From assembly GCA_017652345.1 (NCBI GenBank), contig JAGCBE010000101.1, positions 12,182 through 76,181 of the forward strand: a stretch of 64,000 nucleotides of DNA. The letters are read 5' to 3'. How positions within the stretch are numbered: the first letter of the stretch is position 1; each line of letters starts with the position of its first letter. This DNA comes from Methanobrevibacter sp. (GTDB taxonomy: Archaea; Methanobacteriota; Methanobacteria; Methanobacteriales; Methanobacteriaceae). The notes under the pieces were generated by a model. The model searched no databases and was not told the origin of the DNA. It saw only the letters and a program-made list of their open reading frames with translations. Both the position numbers and the translations under genes were made by a program. This document shows, in pieces, positions 30,139-42,619 of this stretch.

Positions 30139-32745
30139 TTAATTCACTGTGGCTGTTAGGTATCCAGATTGGATATTGATTTTCTCTATATATACGTCAT
30201 ATATAGTAAATGATGTATTACTAGTCTTTGTGATAACTATAGAGCTTCATGCCCCTCATGTAGCAGTAACTACACATACATAACAGAAGTTCTCTATTAC
30301 ATTTGATGTATATGATGCTGCTTGACTTCAGTCTACTGTAACCACTACATCCCTATCTATTGTACTTCCATGATGTCATGTTACTACTATTTTATAGTCT
30401 CATCATACTACTACATCACAGCTTACCGAAGTAGAGAAATCTCAATGATATGAGTAAACTGGAATATTAGGTCAATGTTCATCTACATATTTTTTACTAG
30501 TAGGGTCTCAATCATTTACAGGAGTATATGGAGTATTATAATTCTGACCTAGGCGCAAATAACTTCATGCAACGACAGCTGTGTCTGTCGTTATGCTAGT
30601 CACTTCATCATTTACATTAAAGTTTAGATATATTACATCTTGTCATGTAAAGCTAGATGAATTCTGATTCTGCTGAGTTATTTCTCATTTAAATCAAATT
30701 TTATCACTTGCTACACTAGATAATACATATGTATAATTGTTATATACTAATAATGGAGTATTACCTCACAAATACCAATCATATATGTCTTGTGCTTCAG
30801 CTAACGCTGTTGCTCAGCTAGTTCAACTTAATTGAAATATTTTAGTATTCGCTTCTGTGCTTATTATTTCTCACTCTTTATGCGTTGATTGAGTTACTCA
30901 TCACCATAGATTATAATTATTTGAACTCTCTCGCGAATCTACATATATATAAAATTTACTTGAATTATAATAATTTCATGGTCAATAATTTGATGCATCT
31001 ACTTTTGTATTTGTCGTCTCAATTGTTCATCAGGTAAATGGAAACATATAATTATTTCACCACTGAAAGTATCAACCGCAATTAGCTTCACTTAACGCAT
31101 CTCAAGAATTATATACTGTAGTAGCTCATAGATTTTTATCTGCTATCGTAATCCATGTAACTCAGTCTCAACTAATAGATATAAGTCAATCTGTAGTATT
31201 ATGGAATATTCATGCTCATGTGGCTATAGCACTTCAATCATATAGTGTAGTCCAGCTACTATCAGGTACTATTGGAATATTCTTGGCTGGACGAATTGAA
31301 TATGCCATTGGTAAACTACCATAACGAGATGCACCAATAGCATTCGACCTAAAATATATACTATCGTACCAATAAGAACTTGAAAATCATCATGTAGAAG
31401 CAAGATAATGACCAGCTGTTCCCTGCTCATATACACTAGTATCGAGATACCTACGACAACCTGCGGATGGCATCTTAAGATATGTCCACATTGTCGCATC
31501 TACATTAGGCAAAGAAAATGTGTTTTTAATAATAGAAATTAAATCATTCCATTCATTATATGTAGGTATATGATATCAACTAGGAGATGGTCATTTCATG
31601 TCAGACTCCATATTTGGAGAAAGTGTTATATTGTCTCATACAACCAATGTATCCTGAACCCAAGTCGCTGAAATTGTATCATTATCTATAAAAATATGGT
31701 CTCAAGCCGTATAACTACTTCATCAACATACATTCCAATTCGTTCAATCATAAACTTTTAATACATCATTGGCTGTGTCATACCAAGCTCTTCATTCTAT
31801 TAAATTACTTGTAGGAGCGGAAGCTCAAATATATGTATCGTTATCATCTACATATTTTTTTGTAGCAGGATGATAATCTGCTGTAGGAGTAAAAGCTCCT
31901 GAATAAGTGGTGTTTGTATCTATATAGTTATATTGAGTTAATGAATGACTACTTACATTTGTTACACTATTTGAAGATAATGTAAATATAATTCATGGTT
32001 TTATAACCAACGTATGTCATGACTGAGTTGATTTATCTAAATTAGGAGAGCTAAACACAGCTTCAGTATTTGATACATTCGTTAAAAGATAATATCAATC
32101 ATCAGAACCATCGTCTATAGTTATAATAGGGTTTCATCAAGTCAACCAATAATCATAAGCGGCCTGAGCTTCTTGTAAAGTTTGGCTACTACTTCATGTC
32201 TGACTTATATAAAATGTTTTAGTATTTAAGTCAGCAGCATTTGCTTTAGCATTTAATGCGTTTTGCAAATCTGTCTGTGCGGCTAAGTTTCATGCAATAC
32301 TTCACCATACGGCAAATACACTAGCTCATGTTCTTTGCAGCGTCCATTGTGTTCCGTCATAAATATATAAGTCATTTGCTGATACAGCTTGAGTTTCTAG
32401 AGTTTGACTAGCTACTCAAGCATGATATTCAGAACCATGTGGACGATAGTTAGTACCGCCCACAGTTGATATAATATAATAATCTCAAGCACGATATACA
32501 TAAGGGTCCGTTGTAGGATTTGTATCAGGTAATCAAGTAGTACAATCCCAAGTAGTAAGGTATCTACCTCTTGATGCCACTTGATTTATCTGATTCTGTA
32601 AATCGTCTATTTCTCATTGGAGAGTTGTTTCTATTGTAGAAATAGAATCTAATTTGTTTTCCACTGTTTGAGTTAAACTGTACAAACGTGCTTCTTTTTC
32701 TATTCAGGTATTATCCCCATCAAAGTGTAATCTTGCTTTAGGCAT
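30139..32745 (-). CDS. Second long tail fibre protein
   Basis: An 868-aa protein beginning MPKARLHFDGDNTGIEKEAR, similar to the start of the neighbouring 1079-aa fibre, then a coiled coil (TVENKLDSISTIETTLQGEI) and long beta-rich sequence with RYLTTWDCTTGLP and YYIISTVGG patterns. Paired fibres with a common anchor suggest duplication and divergence of receptor-binding proteins. Confidence 0.8.
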
Positions 32746-32773
32746 CTATTTTAATTTAAGGGATAAAAAAGAA

Positions 32774-34291
32774 TTAGTTGTTATTAGGCGTACAGTTAGT
32801 AAGTGGATTTACTACTATATATTTATAGCTTCATGTCTCTGTCTGGTTACTTGTTACTACTAATCCTCAAGTAACGATAGTTTCTTCTAAGTCTCCAACT
32901 ATGTCTTGATAGTTAGAAATAGCTACAAAACTATCTAATGTAATATCATCATCATTTACTTGAGAAGTATTTGAGTTAGTAAATACTCAAGTTCCAATCT
33001 TCACTATAGCAGAAGTATAAATAGGAGGTAAATATTGAGGGTCAACTTTTGTGTTAGCATCTAAAGGACAAACTCCATTAGCTATACCCTTCTCAACTTG
33101 AAGAATAAAGTCAGGAGCTTCAGCACCTTGAGAAAGATACAATCCATCAGTTACTCTAACTTCATCAGCTATAACTTCACCAGTTCTAACTGTATCACTT
33201 TCCATTTGTCCAGTGACATTTAATCAGTTACCAATAACTGCAGCTCAAGTTGTTCTTAAAGTTCAACCAACATCTACACTACCTGTTGTTTCTAAGTCTT
33301 TTAAATGTGTAGAACCATTTACAGTTAAATCATCTGTGACTGTAGCGTCTCCACTAACATTTAAGTTTCTAGCAACAGATACATCATTAGAGAAAATTCC
33401 ATCTCCTGTAACTGTTTGATTTCCTGTTATAGTTTCATTTCCTGTTACAGATAAGTTACCAGCAACAGAAGCATTACCATTTAATGTCGTAGCTCCATTA
33501 GCTGTTAATGTATTAAGTGTTGTATTTCAAGAAACAATTAATGTATCCAATGAAGTAGTTCATGTAGAAACAATATCTCCTGCTGTAATTTGTCATGTAA
33601 ATGTAGAAGTTTGATTAACTGCTAATGTGTTTGTTGTTGTGGCATCAGCTGTTAATCCATTAGCTATTGTAGCTCAATTATTTACATTTAAAGTTCAAGC
33701 AGTTAAATTTGTAATGTTTCAGTTTGAAGCAGTTAATTGTCAATTAACAGTTAAATCTGATTCTGCTGTCACGTTTCAACTTAATGTTGAAGTTCAGCTA
33801 ACTGCCAACGCTGCTGTGTCTAATGAACTAGCAGTTGCTGTTCATAGACTTGATGTAGTTGAAGTTAAGCTATTTACTGTAGCTGTTGTTGAGTTCAATG
33901 TTGTAATAGTTCAGTTTGTAGCTGTTAAGTTTGTAGCTGTAACATCTCATTCGAAGCCTCATTGTCCTGTTATCTTTCCTGTGAAAGTAACATCTCCGTT
34001 TACAGTTTGGAGTGTAACATTATCCAATTCCAAGCTAGGATAATTTTCAATAACACTTTTTAGAGCTTCAGGGTCTAAAGAAATTCTCCAAATATTTTCT
34101 CCTTCAATTCTTACATTTACTGGAGAAGTTCAGATAATTTCGATAGCCATTCCACAGCTATCTCCACAATTACTCCCTCTAGGAATTCTATAAACTGTTT
34201 GCATTTTTGGTTGTGAACTTGTGGTTGTATTAGCGACCCTTCAAGTTCCTAATCTTTGTCCACCGTTTTGTGGTTTTCTTTGTCTAGGCAT
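32774..34291 (-). CDS. Beta-helical virion/tail-spike-like protein
   Basis: A 505-aa protein. After a basic Gly/Gln N-terminus (MPRQRKPQNGGQRLGTG) and a globular part with CGDSCG, residues about 110-340 are low-complexity Asn/Thr/Val/Leu repeats (GNVTATNLTATNGTITTLNS style) as found in beta-helical fibres. The end is globular (GVCPLDANTKVDPQYLPP). Its start overlaps the upstream gene by 8 bases. Confidence 0.74.
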
Positions 34292-34613
34292 TGTTTTCTT
34301 GATTTAATAAATTAAATTGTTCTGCCATCCAGATTATTAAGTTAGCAAATTCTTCTTTAGGAAGTCATTGTAACATAGGCTGAATGTCAATTTTTAGCTC
34401 TTCGATATCGTAAGCTGGCATTTGAAGCTCTCCCTCTGTAGGAATTTCTTCAATAGTTTCCTCGACTGCCAACTCTCCTCCTGGAGCAAACATTGCTTCG
34501 TCTTCTGGAGTGAGTACGACAGCTTCATCATACACAGGGGCCTGCTGTGCCTCTGGAGACACATCAATACCTAGAGCGGCCATTTGTTGTTGTATGGCAT
34601 CTAATTCATTCAT
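34284..34613 (-). CDS. Small acidic protein
   Basis: A 109-aa, strongly acidic protein (EEAQQAPVYDEAVVLTPEDE, EETIEEIPTEGE) with a helical C-terminus (PKEEFANLIIWMAEQFN). Acidic small proteins beside tail genes often act as assembly chaperones. Here that is inference. It overlaps the spike-like gene by 8 bases. Confidence 0.66.
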
Positions 34614-34660
34614 ATGTATAATAACATAATATAAAACGAACCAGAGGGCTAATAAGAATT

Positions 34661-37039
34661 CTAACAGTCTGTATTAGGCTGTAGTTGATACTCTCAATCT
34701 GGTCCTATACTAAATAAAGGAGCAATAAACATTTCAGCCAATCGTCAGCCAAAACATATAACATCTCCTTTTCATCAAATTAATTCTAATTTTATTTGTG
34801 TTGCGTAATCTTGATTCTCTCATAAATTAGTTGTTAATGGCATAGTAGGAGCGATTTCATACAATTTATCATTTATACACACTCAATGGTCCTGAATTAA
34901 AAACTCTCTATATGTTTGACATCGTGGAGTTTTTTGCACTTCAGTATGATAATACACATCGCTCTCTGGACAATTGTTCTGATATTGCTTTTGACTATCC
35001 TGTATAGTAGACACCATACATCATAGTTTTTCTTCTTCATCCTCAGACAATCTTTTTCCAGTATAATAACTCGTTACAAGTCATAGCCAATCATTTCAAT
35101 CTCAACTAATCGGAAACTCATACGTATATCATATTCACTTAGAATATGTTGTTATTTTTATTTTTGAGGTATTGGAATATACTCACGGTCATAATGTTGT
35201 TATTAATCTATTTAGTTTGGCAACATTATATAATTTTGGTCTATTTGCTAATCGACTACTAGTTCATCATACCCAATCGCTTTCATTTTCTATTAGATAT
35301 GCACTAATCTTAGTTTGATATGGCCAATATGTTTTTTTGTCATGGGTTCACTGTATGTCACATTCTCAATCAGGAGATGACGCCTCGCTATATCTTCTTG
35401 AATAAACTCAATTTTGTCAATAATAGGCTCAATCAGAAGCTCACGATAAAAGGAAACTAACATGGTCTTCGCTCCAAACCTTAAATAAAGTATCGAACTT
35501 ATAAATATGAGTCATTGTATTATCTCAAGATAAGTTTCTGTCTGCAACTCATTCCCATGGATAAGGTTTCGCTATATATGGTTCGCTCTTAGTTTGCACA
35601 AACACTCTAAGATTATTATCACTACTTCAAATAAACACCTCATCAGTATCTAATAAAGTAGCTAACTTACCATTCAACATTTCTCATACATCATCAAATA
35701 CGAGTCAATATCTAGATGCAGAGTTAATGCCTAATGTCATTAGCCTCTTATCGTTAGAGACAAATACTAAGTCTCAGTCATACTCAGCATATGAATATCT
35801 ACTCCAAGTTCACATAGTAGTAGATTGGTCATACATTGTCCAATATCTATTTTGTTCGTCTGGGACTCAAACAGAAATATGTCTGCTTCAAAATGCTAAT
35901 ATCATATCTCTATAAGCAATTATTGACGATTTGTCTGCTCACGCGAACATATCATCGTCCATAAAGAATTTATTATATCAAATTCATTCTTTAGAATAAT
36001 GGACAAATCAATTATCTGTAAGAACAAATACTTTATCGTTTGCTTCTGCGACTCATATTATATTTGTTGGAACTTCACTATCTTGAGCATATAGCCTTGT
36101 TGCTCTACAATCCTCATCGTTAGTCATCAAAAATATTTTATTATTGTCAGTGAATCACACAACCTGTCACCATTCCTCAAATACAGCATAACTAACATGC
36201 AATCACTCATTAGGATATGTAGATTTTGATTCTCATTCAGATAGATTAGAAGTATCTGGAACCTTAAATCATAACCACGGACTATCTACCATTATTCTTG
36301 TCACTCAATCACTTGTTTCTGTCCCAGTAATCATTCTAACTTGTCATGGAAATCATCCAGTTTCGTCTGTCGCAGATGCATAAACTAATAAATAATTTCA
36401 TTTTTCAGTTATTCTTCATTTGAATTCTCAATCTCAACTTTCTACATATTCGTCAGAAAAATATCACAATGTTGTTCATAATGAATATTTATTAATTTGT
36501 ATTCAAGTATAAGAACCTGGATGAACTAACGGCTCGGCTCAAGTCTGTTTTATTAATTCAAATCAATCATATCTATCTCATTTTACATAATCAGTAGCAA
36601 ACAACTTCCAATCTCAACATCACTCTACCGAACTCATATCTGGACATTCATCATAGAAATCTCAAGTTGTCCTAGGGGTGCAATTCTCAGAACAATTAAA
36701 GAAATGCGTAGCGCATCAATCCTTTATAGGACAAGCAAATATAGCCTTACTTTTTCATTTTTTACCTAAAGCATAGGCTATTCATTCTTCTTCATTACAA
36801 TTTTCATTCCATATTATCTTTAAATCTGTCACATCCCATCACTCTGTGTCTGTTCAATCAAACCAAGCATCTTCCACACAATAACCTGGCCTCGTCTTTA
36901 AAAAGAACGAAGAGTTTCTGTGTGTTGTAGAATATGGGGTATGTACTACGTCTACATTAATTAAATCATAATATAGATTATTCACAGCACCAGCAAGCAC
37001 CCCATTCCAATACCAATCTGTTTTATCTTGTTGTGCCAT
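34661..37039 (-). CDS. Tail tube/nozzle-like protein (T7 gp12-like by size and position)
   Basis: A 792-aa protein starting MAQQDKTDWYWNGVLAG, a beginning seen in podoviral tail tubular B-type proteins. It has many beta-propeller-like strands (EANDKVFVLTDN, DGDLVFVSNDKR, DNNLRVFVQTKSE). Length (T7 gp12 is 794 aa) and position directly after the 220-aa connector gene support the assignment. Sequence homology was not tested. Confidence 0.66.
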
Positions 37040-37041
37040 GT

Positions 37042-37704
37042 TTATTTATTAGCAGCATTTAAAGCTCAAGGAACTATGAATTTAATATTATTATCATACA
37101 TTTCCTTTAATCTCTTAAGTTTTGTCTGGAACCTACTATAGTAGTTAGCAGACATATTTATATCATTTTCACTCTCTAAGGCATACTCTGATTTCATATA
37201 CAATCTCAATAAAGATAATGTATATCTATCTATGTCTATATTGGTGTCCATTCAATGTCATCAATCTTTCACTGGTATGACTTTTGAAAAACCCTTAGAA
37301 TAAACTACAAAAGCATCTGTAAGTCAAGCGGGCAATTTAAATATAATTTTGTCTTTCTCATCTCATCAATCACCATAGACTATAGCATAACTATTTTGGT
37401 CTAGATTGTCCCCATACATTTCTTCCATAAGAAGCCTTCTGTATCAAGCACAACAATCCTTTGGGTCTAATGAACATCAAGTGTTACATCATTTCCCAAA
37501 GAAACCTCGTACTTTAGCTATAGGATATGTTGTAGTTATTTGTCCCTTGCAATCAGCAGGTACAAACCTTTCTATGATTTTCCTAGGATAAAAATCATAG
37601 ACTTCCATTGCAAAGCTGGACAAAATATCATTGAATCTGGATATCTTCGAATCACACCCGGAATCAGTTATATTAGTTCAACTATAAATATCTTTAACTT
37701 TCAT
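37042..37704 (-). CDS. Head-tail connector/tail tubular A-like protein
   Basis: A 220-aa protein lying between the capsid and the 792-aa tail gene, the place and size of T7 gp11-like adaptors. Cys-rich centre (GKGCNTGCSLDPKDCCAG), C-terminal helices (LSLLRLYMKSEYALESE, YYSRFQTKLKRLKEMYDNN). The start at 37704 follows an in-frame stop upstream. The role rests on synteny only. Confidence 0.6.
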
Positions 37705-37730
37705 TCAGCTTTGTTTTTTTTAAAATAAAG

Positions 37731-37763
37731 AAAATGGGAAGGCTAAGCAAGCCCTCCCATCTT
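37731..37763 (-). terminator. Rho-independent terminator after the capsid gene
   Basis: ATGGGAGGGCT and AGCCTTCCCAT form the stem, with a TGCTT loop, followed in the leftward transcript by TTTTCTTTATTTT. It should partly end transcription after the major capsid gene and so raise capsid over tail expression. Confidence 0.82.
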
Positions 37764-37774
37764 TGAAGACTATA

Positions 37775-39268
37775 TTAGTCTAAGAATTCAGTATCATCTA
37801 ATTCACATACTTCACATCCTCAAAGTACGCATTTTCCAAAGTCTTTAATGAAGCGGTAAGCTCCTTTATCAACTCACATCCATACGATAGCGAATTTAAC
37901 GTCTCCAACGATTTTATTACATTCTCCAAGCTGAGCTCAGATGTTGTAGGGATTGTCTGGAATGTAGCGAAGCATAGGAGTTCCATTAGAAATGTATCCG
38001 TTAATCTTTGCGTTAGCTACAACTTTTCCGTTAGTATCAACTACAGTATATTTTGGTTGGTATACTCCAACTTTGTCTTCAGGAATTGTTAACATTACAG
38101 AATATCCGAAGTCGTTAAGAATTGGCAAGTATTTGAATGTGATTGTTACACCAGCATATCTAATTCTTGGCAATCCAACATCGATATCGAATTGGCTTCC
38201 ATCTAAGAATCCAACGTTTCCGTAATCTTGGAAGTATCCTTGCATCATGTGAAGTCCTTCCATAGCTTTCTTGTTCATAGCAACTGTTACGTTGTTTTTG
38301 TACATTCCAGATACCATAGCTTTGTTCATTACGATATCTAAGAAAGCTTGAATTTGATGTCTTGCATTTGTACATTCAGAAGCTGTCTCATCACAACATT
38401 CAGATAAGTCGAATGCAATCTTCAATCCGTTTTCTTGTGCTTTAGCAAGAGCAGGGAAAAGTCCCATAGTCTCCCATTTATATGTAGAAACTTGTATATT
38501 TCTATCATAGAAAGCAGCGTGTAAGAATTCTTTAATAGCTTCGATGTCTCCTTTTCTGAACATAGCATCTACGATAGCTTGGATTCCTCCAGAGATAAGG
38601 TAGTCTTTGTTCAAATCACACCAATTAAATTCGTGAGAAATAGAGATTGTTCTGAAGAATGCAGAATAATAATCTAATCCTCCTAATTCAACTGGATTGT
38701 CGATTGTAGTTTCACAGTTTCTGTCTCTTAAGTAAGCTCCTCTTCTAACTCTGTCTCCAGCTTTAAGGTCTGTAGTTAAGTTATTAGCAAGAGTAATTTG
38801 ATTGTTAGCTGTGTCAATACTAGCAATATACAATCCATTAACTGGATTTCCATCTTTTTTCATAACTAGAACTGTAGAACCAGCTTTAACTCCTCCTAAT
38901 GGAGTAAGACTTTCAACAGTAAGAACGTTAGTTCCAGATGCTGCATTTTCAGTTAAAACAGTTTCGTCTCCACAGATTCTTGGTTCATACCATCCAACTT
39001 TACATTGGTCATCTAACAAAGTTAATTCGCTAGAAGCAGCTAAACCATCTTTGAATTTGTAAGTTACATATACTTCTCCAGTTGTAGGGTCTTTTTGAGG
39101 TACTACATCGAAGAAAATTGTCTCGTATCTTAGGAATTCTTCATATTGTCCCCAAGTTTCGAGAACTCTACCCTGTGCATATAGTGGGTTCAAAATGTCT
39201 TGAAAACGAACTGATTTTTCAGCTAAACCAGTAGCGTCACAAGGGTCACAGTGTGTTGTTCCTGCCAT
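37775..39268 (-). CDS. Major capsid protein
   Basis: A 497-aa protein placed between scaffold and connector and isolated by terminators, as expected of the most expressed virion gene. It has mixed alpha/beta HK97-like composition, with RGAYLRDRNCETT and an inserted beta domain at about 105-170. The first 443 codons contain no UGA, although Gly is frequent. The last 54 contain three, in a Cys-rich tail (GKCVLRGCEVCELDD). An AAGGTG site lies about 9 bases before the ATG, unlike most other genes here. Identification is from context and composition. Confidence 0.82.
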
Positions 39269-39289
39269 TTAAATTCACCTTTTAAAAAT

Positions 39290-39323
39290 AAAAAGAAAAA
39301 GCCCGCGCTATTCCAAGCGTGGC
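39290..39323 (-). terminator. Rho-independent terminator between scaffold and capsid genes
   Basis: Leftward: GCCACGCTTGGAATAGCGCG then GGC and TTTTTCTTTTT. A GC-rich stem followed by a U-run. It lies only about 20 bases upstream of the capsid ATG, so the capsid is either read through or has its own promoter, which I could not identify. Confidence 0.78.
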
Positions 39324-39352
39324 TCAACGTTAATTAAATAAATAATTAACTA

Positions 39353-40255
39353 CTAGAACATTCCTCTTTTAGATAAAGGAATTCATCTAGGAGTTTGAGT
39401 AGGTTGCTTTACTTCAGCTACAGGAGCAGACGTAGGCACACCTTCTCACATCGTATTAGATTTTAATGGAGCATTTGTAAAAATGTCCATAATTTGATTA
39501 GCGTTTACTGAAGGATTCATTACCGCTAATTTAGCAACGTAGTAACGAGTTAAATTCTTTTTACTAGCATCGCTCTTGTCTTTTTTATATGACTGCTCTA
39601 ATCTCCAAAGAGTATAGAATTCGTCATCAAGTTTCGTTACTCTTGGGTCATTGTCCGCAGTAGTAACTTGTTCATTGAGTTTCTTTACCATCCCTTTGAG
39701 AACGTCTATAGTATTTTTATTCTGTTCATTATCGAACTGATGCATACTACGTTCTTTCTGGAAAGCTAAATAAACTTTCTTAGCCATTTCTTCTGCAGAC
39801 TTCTTGTCCTTGATATCCTCTAACCCTTGTTTGAGTTCTTCATCCAAGCGGTCGGATTCTTCGGTAGAAGAAGTTACTTCAGTTTTTACATCTTTGGCAT
39901 CTTCAGATGGAAGGTCTTTTGTAGTTTCTTTAATGATATCATTAAGAGCGGCTTCATTCTCTTTCTGATTCTGTATTTCGTCAGCTTCCTGTGCTACAGA
40001 TTCTAGTGTTTTATTTTCGTTAAGTATTGCATTAACCTGTTCTATTACATCTGCTTCTGCAGGAGCTTCAGAAGTTTGAGTTGTTTGCACATCTCAACTT
40101 GAAGTTCAAGTTCAGTTGTTTTCTTCAACTGTAGTTTGCTCAGGTTGTACAGGCTGAGCTGGCTGTTCTGCAACTGGTGCAGTTTCTGTTGGATTGGAGA
40201 TATTTTGCTGACTCTCAGCAACTGCTCCTAAAGTTGTGGTTTCTTCCCCGTTCAT
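39353..40255 (-). CDS. Scaffold/prohead core-like protein
   Basis: A 300-aa, very acidic protein, Glu/Gln/Asp-rich and helical, with Pro/Gln linkers at the N-terminus and a basic C-terminal tail (QTPRGIPLSKRGMF). Acidic coiled middle plus basic C-terminus and position between portal and capsid are hallmarks of scaffolding proteins. UGA codons occur only in the N-terminal 60 and C-terminal 40 residues. Confidence 0.75.
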
Positions 40256-40292
40256 AATTTTTATTTTATGAAATTAAAATGTAAATGAATTA

Positions 40293-40361
40293 AGCTAGCT
40301 ACGCTGTCTGCTTAGACTATTTCTTCGCCTACCAAATCGAATACTTGCCACATAGCTAGCC
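40293..40361 (-). ncRNA. Structured leader of the scaffold-capsid transcript
   Basis: Between the promoter at 40434 and the scaffold ATG, an 11-bp stem (GGCTAGCTATG with CGTAGCTAGCT, G-U allowed) closes a 47-base interior with a GTCT-AAGC-AGAC hairpin. A second perfect hairpin (ATGCG-TCTA-CGCAT, 40387-40400) lies upstream. This 324-base gap has no gene. The leader may stabilise the mRNA or control translation of head genes. Confidence 0.42.
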
Positions 40362-40433
40362 AATCCATTCAACCACCATCACCATTATGCGTCTACGCAT
40401 CACTCACGAAAAGGCATCCAATTATCACCTTTT

Positions 40434-40471
40434 CTATATATAGATTATAAAATTTAGGTTTTTTACTATAA
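40434..40471 (-). promoter_or_regulatory. Phage-type promoter for scaffold and capsid
   Basis: Read leftward: TTATAG (40471-40466), 16 bases, TATAAT (40449-40444), then CTATATATAG. Nearly identical to the copy at 14427. About 180 bases upstream of the scaffold start. Confidence 0.75.
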
Positions 40472-40486
40472 CTTTTTAAAATAAAA

Positions 40487-40518
40487 AGAAAAATCTGAGT
40501 TTAGAACCCAGATTTTCT
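40487..40518 (-). terminator. Rho-independent terminator upstream of the scaffold promoter
   Basis: AAATCTGGGTT and AACTCAGATTT form the stem, with a CTA loop, followed by TTCTTTTTATTTT in the leftward transcript. It ends the portal transcript just before the promoter restarts transcription for scaffold and capsid. Confidence 0.85.
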
Positions 40519-40579
40519 TTACATATTTTATTCATCTTCGCATCCTTCGCTTCGGATACTTTGTCATCGTATTGACATT

Positions 40580-42619
40580 TTATTGTTGTGGCATTATAAA
40601 ATCAAGTTGACTCTCATCTACTTGTTCTGTTGGATACGCAGAATTTACATATGGTAATTGTGATTGGTCAGGATTGGCTCATTGTGCCTGTTGCAACATC
40701 ATAGCGATATCTTCTTCGCTTGGCTGTCCATTGGTAGCTGGCTGAACCTGTTGCTGTGGCTGTGAAGCTTGAGCTTGCTTCTGTGCTTCAATTTCTTTTT
40801 GTTGTATGTAATCTTTGATTATATAACTCTCATCAATGTACTGCTTCTGCTCATCAGTAGTCATTGCTTTAAATCCTTTAAGTCCTGCATAATCCGCAAC
40901 GCTCTCAAGGAATGCCTTGTTATCAATATCAGGTAATCATGTAATAGGATTAGTAGCAAATCAAGCTGTGTTCTGCATCATTGTCAATAATCATTGAACC
41001 TTAGATGCTTTAGCTTCTTCAACTCCAATATCAGCAGAACATACAATCTTAAATTTCTTATCTAGCTCAGATAAATTGATTACATACTCTTCATCATCAG
41101 TTTGAACATAAGCTACACTAGCTCAACTTTGCTTAGCAAGTCATAGCCAGTGGTAGAATAACTTAGCATAAAATCTACCAATAGATTTAATCATTGGACT
41201 AAGTCTAGCTTTAGAAGCATTAACTCTCTGCTCCGCTCAATATCTTGAACGCTCAATTTTTCATTCTCAACCAAGAACATATGAGTTAACTCAACAAATT
41301 GTATAAGCATCAGCTTTGATATTCTCAAAGTGATTCATAGCCAATTGAAGAATGTTGTAATCAGTAAAGTCTATCTTTGTAATTGCATTATTCATTCCTG
41401 CGTATGATGGATTGATTGAGTAAACTTTTCACTCATCATATCCAATTGTCGTAGGAGCATTACCTGTGGTAGGGTCAGTAATAGCTCACTGAACAGCTGC
41501 TAATACAGGATTCAAATGTCTATACATAGCATCTGCTAAAGAGTTGTATAATGCATTACACTGTTTCTGGTGTCACATAACTTTCTTTCAAATTCCGCTT
41601 GGAATACATCAAACTCCTTTCTCAAATGTAAGTTCGATAAATGGTCAATCTTTACTAGAAATTGCAAAGTCTTCTCAATACTTGAAAGGGCTATCTCCTG
41701 AGTAAACAAAATAACCATTAACCATTACCATAAGTTTATCTCCTATATATAAGTCGACAACCTCGCAATAACTAGAACCATCAAGGATATTAAAAGTCTG
41801 GTCATAAATCGTACCAGTAGGAATTCAATCGCCCAAGTAACTCAAATATGTTTGTGAATACGCATCAATGTCATATATCTTTGTAAAATCTGCTTTACTA
41901 AGTGGCATAGGCGCTTCTAATATTGCACTCTTCTTTTTTTCAACTTGTTTTTGCATTCCATTCTTTCACTCCCGTATAGGATAGAAAGCGTCCTTAAGTT
42001 GGTCAAAAGGTATAAATCTTCTTCTAAATTTTTCTGGAGCTTTGTAGAAATCTGTAGCTCATATACTATAGGACATCTCAAAAGCTGAAACCGGAAACAA
42101 GCAAGGAATAAACATTACTTGATTTTCTCCATTATCATCTTTCATAATGCTTGTAGTATATCCAGGCATTCAGTAAGAAGCTCAGATTAATGAAGCTTCG
42201 TTTCTAATAATCTCATTAGTCTGTTCTGTTTCAGAAATCTCCACTCATCGCTGGAAGAATAATTGAGCATCATCAACTATCTGTGGGTCAACTTCCTCCA
42301 TAGGAAACACTTTAGGACGTAAATCATTGTCATATAATGATGCCATAAATGTATCGTGGATAGAAGTAATGAGTGGATAAATCTTTGCAGATTTATATTG
42401 CATATTATGCTTTCTTAATCAAGCTTCATACTCTTTAGAATATAAGCTTTTCATCTTGATTTCCTCAAACCATTCCGGGAAAATATTATCCCTAAAGTGG
42501 AAGAGAATCCTTTTTAATTTGTCATAGATGATACGCTCAGCGTCAGTGGAGTTGTCTTGGTAGATTTTATTTTTTTTCTCCTGCTCCTGTTTTTTAACTT
42601 CGCTATCTATATTCTCCAT
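40580..42619 (-). CDS. Portal protein
   Basis: A 679-aa protein in the portal position (downstream of the packaging and ejection genes, upstream of scaffold). It has a helical N-terminus (DAERIIYDKLKRILFHFRDNI), a wing with ASYGMPGYTTSIMK, FIPCLFPVSAFEMS and YDIDAYSQTYLSYLGD, and a long C-terminal helix plus Gln-rich tail (KQAQASQPQQQVQPATNGQP). Size and order fit a podoviral head-tail portal, the dodecameric gate for DNA. Identification by context and build. Confidence 0.76.

Noticed and set aside
37775..37986. Separate small gene at the end of the capsid region (leftward, 62 aa).
   Set aside because: The capsid frame continues through UGA to 37775. The small frame overlaps it fully in another phase.
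40280..40370. tRNA suggested by an ATCGAATA loop.
   Set aside because: The loop lacks the TT of T54-T55 and the other arms do not fold. Treated as a structured leader instead.
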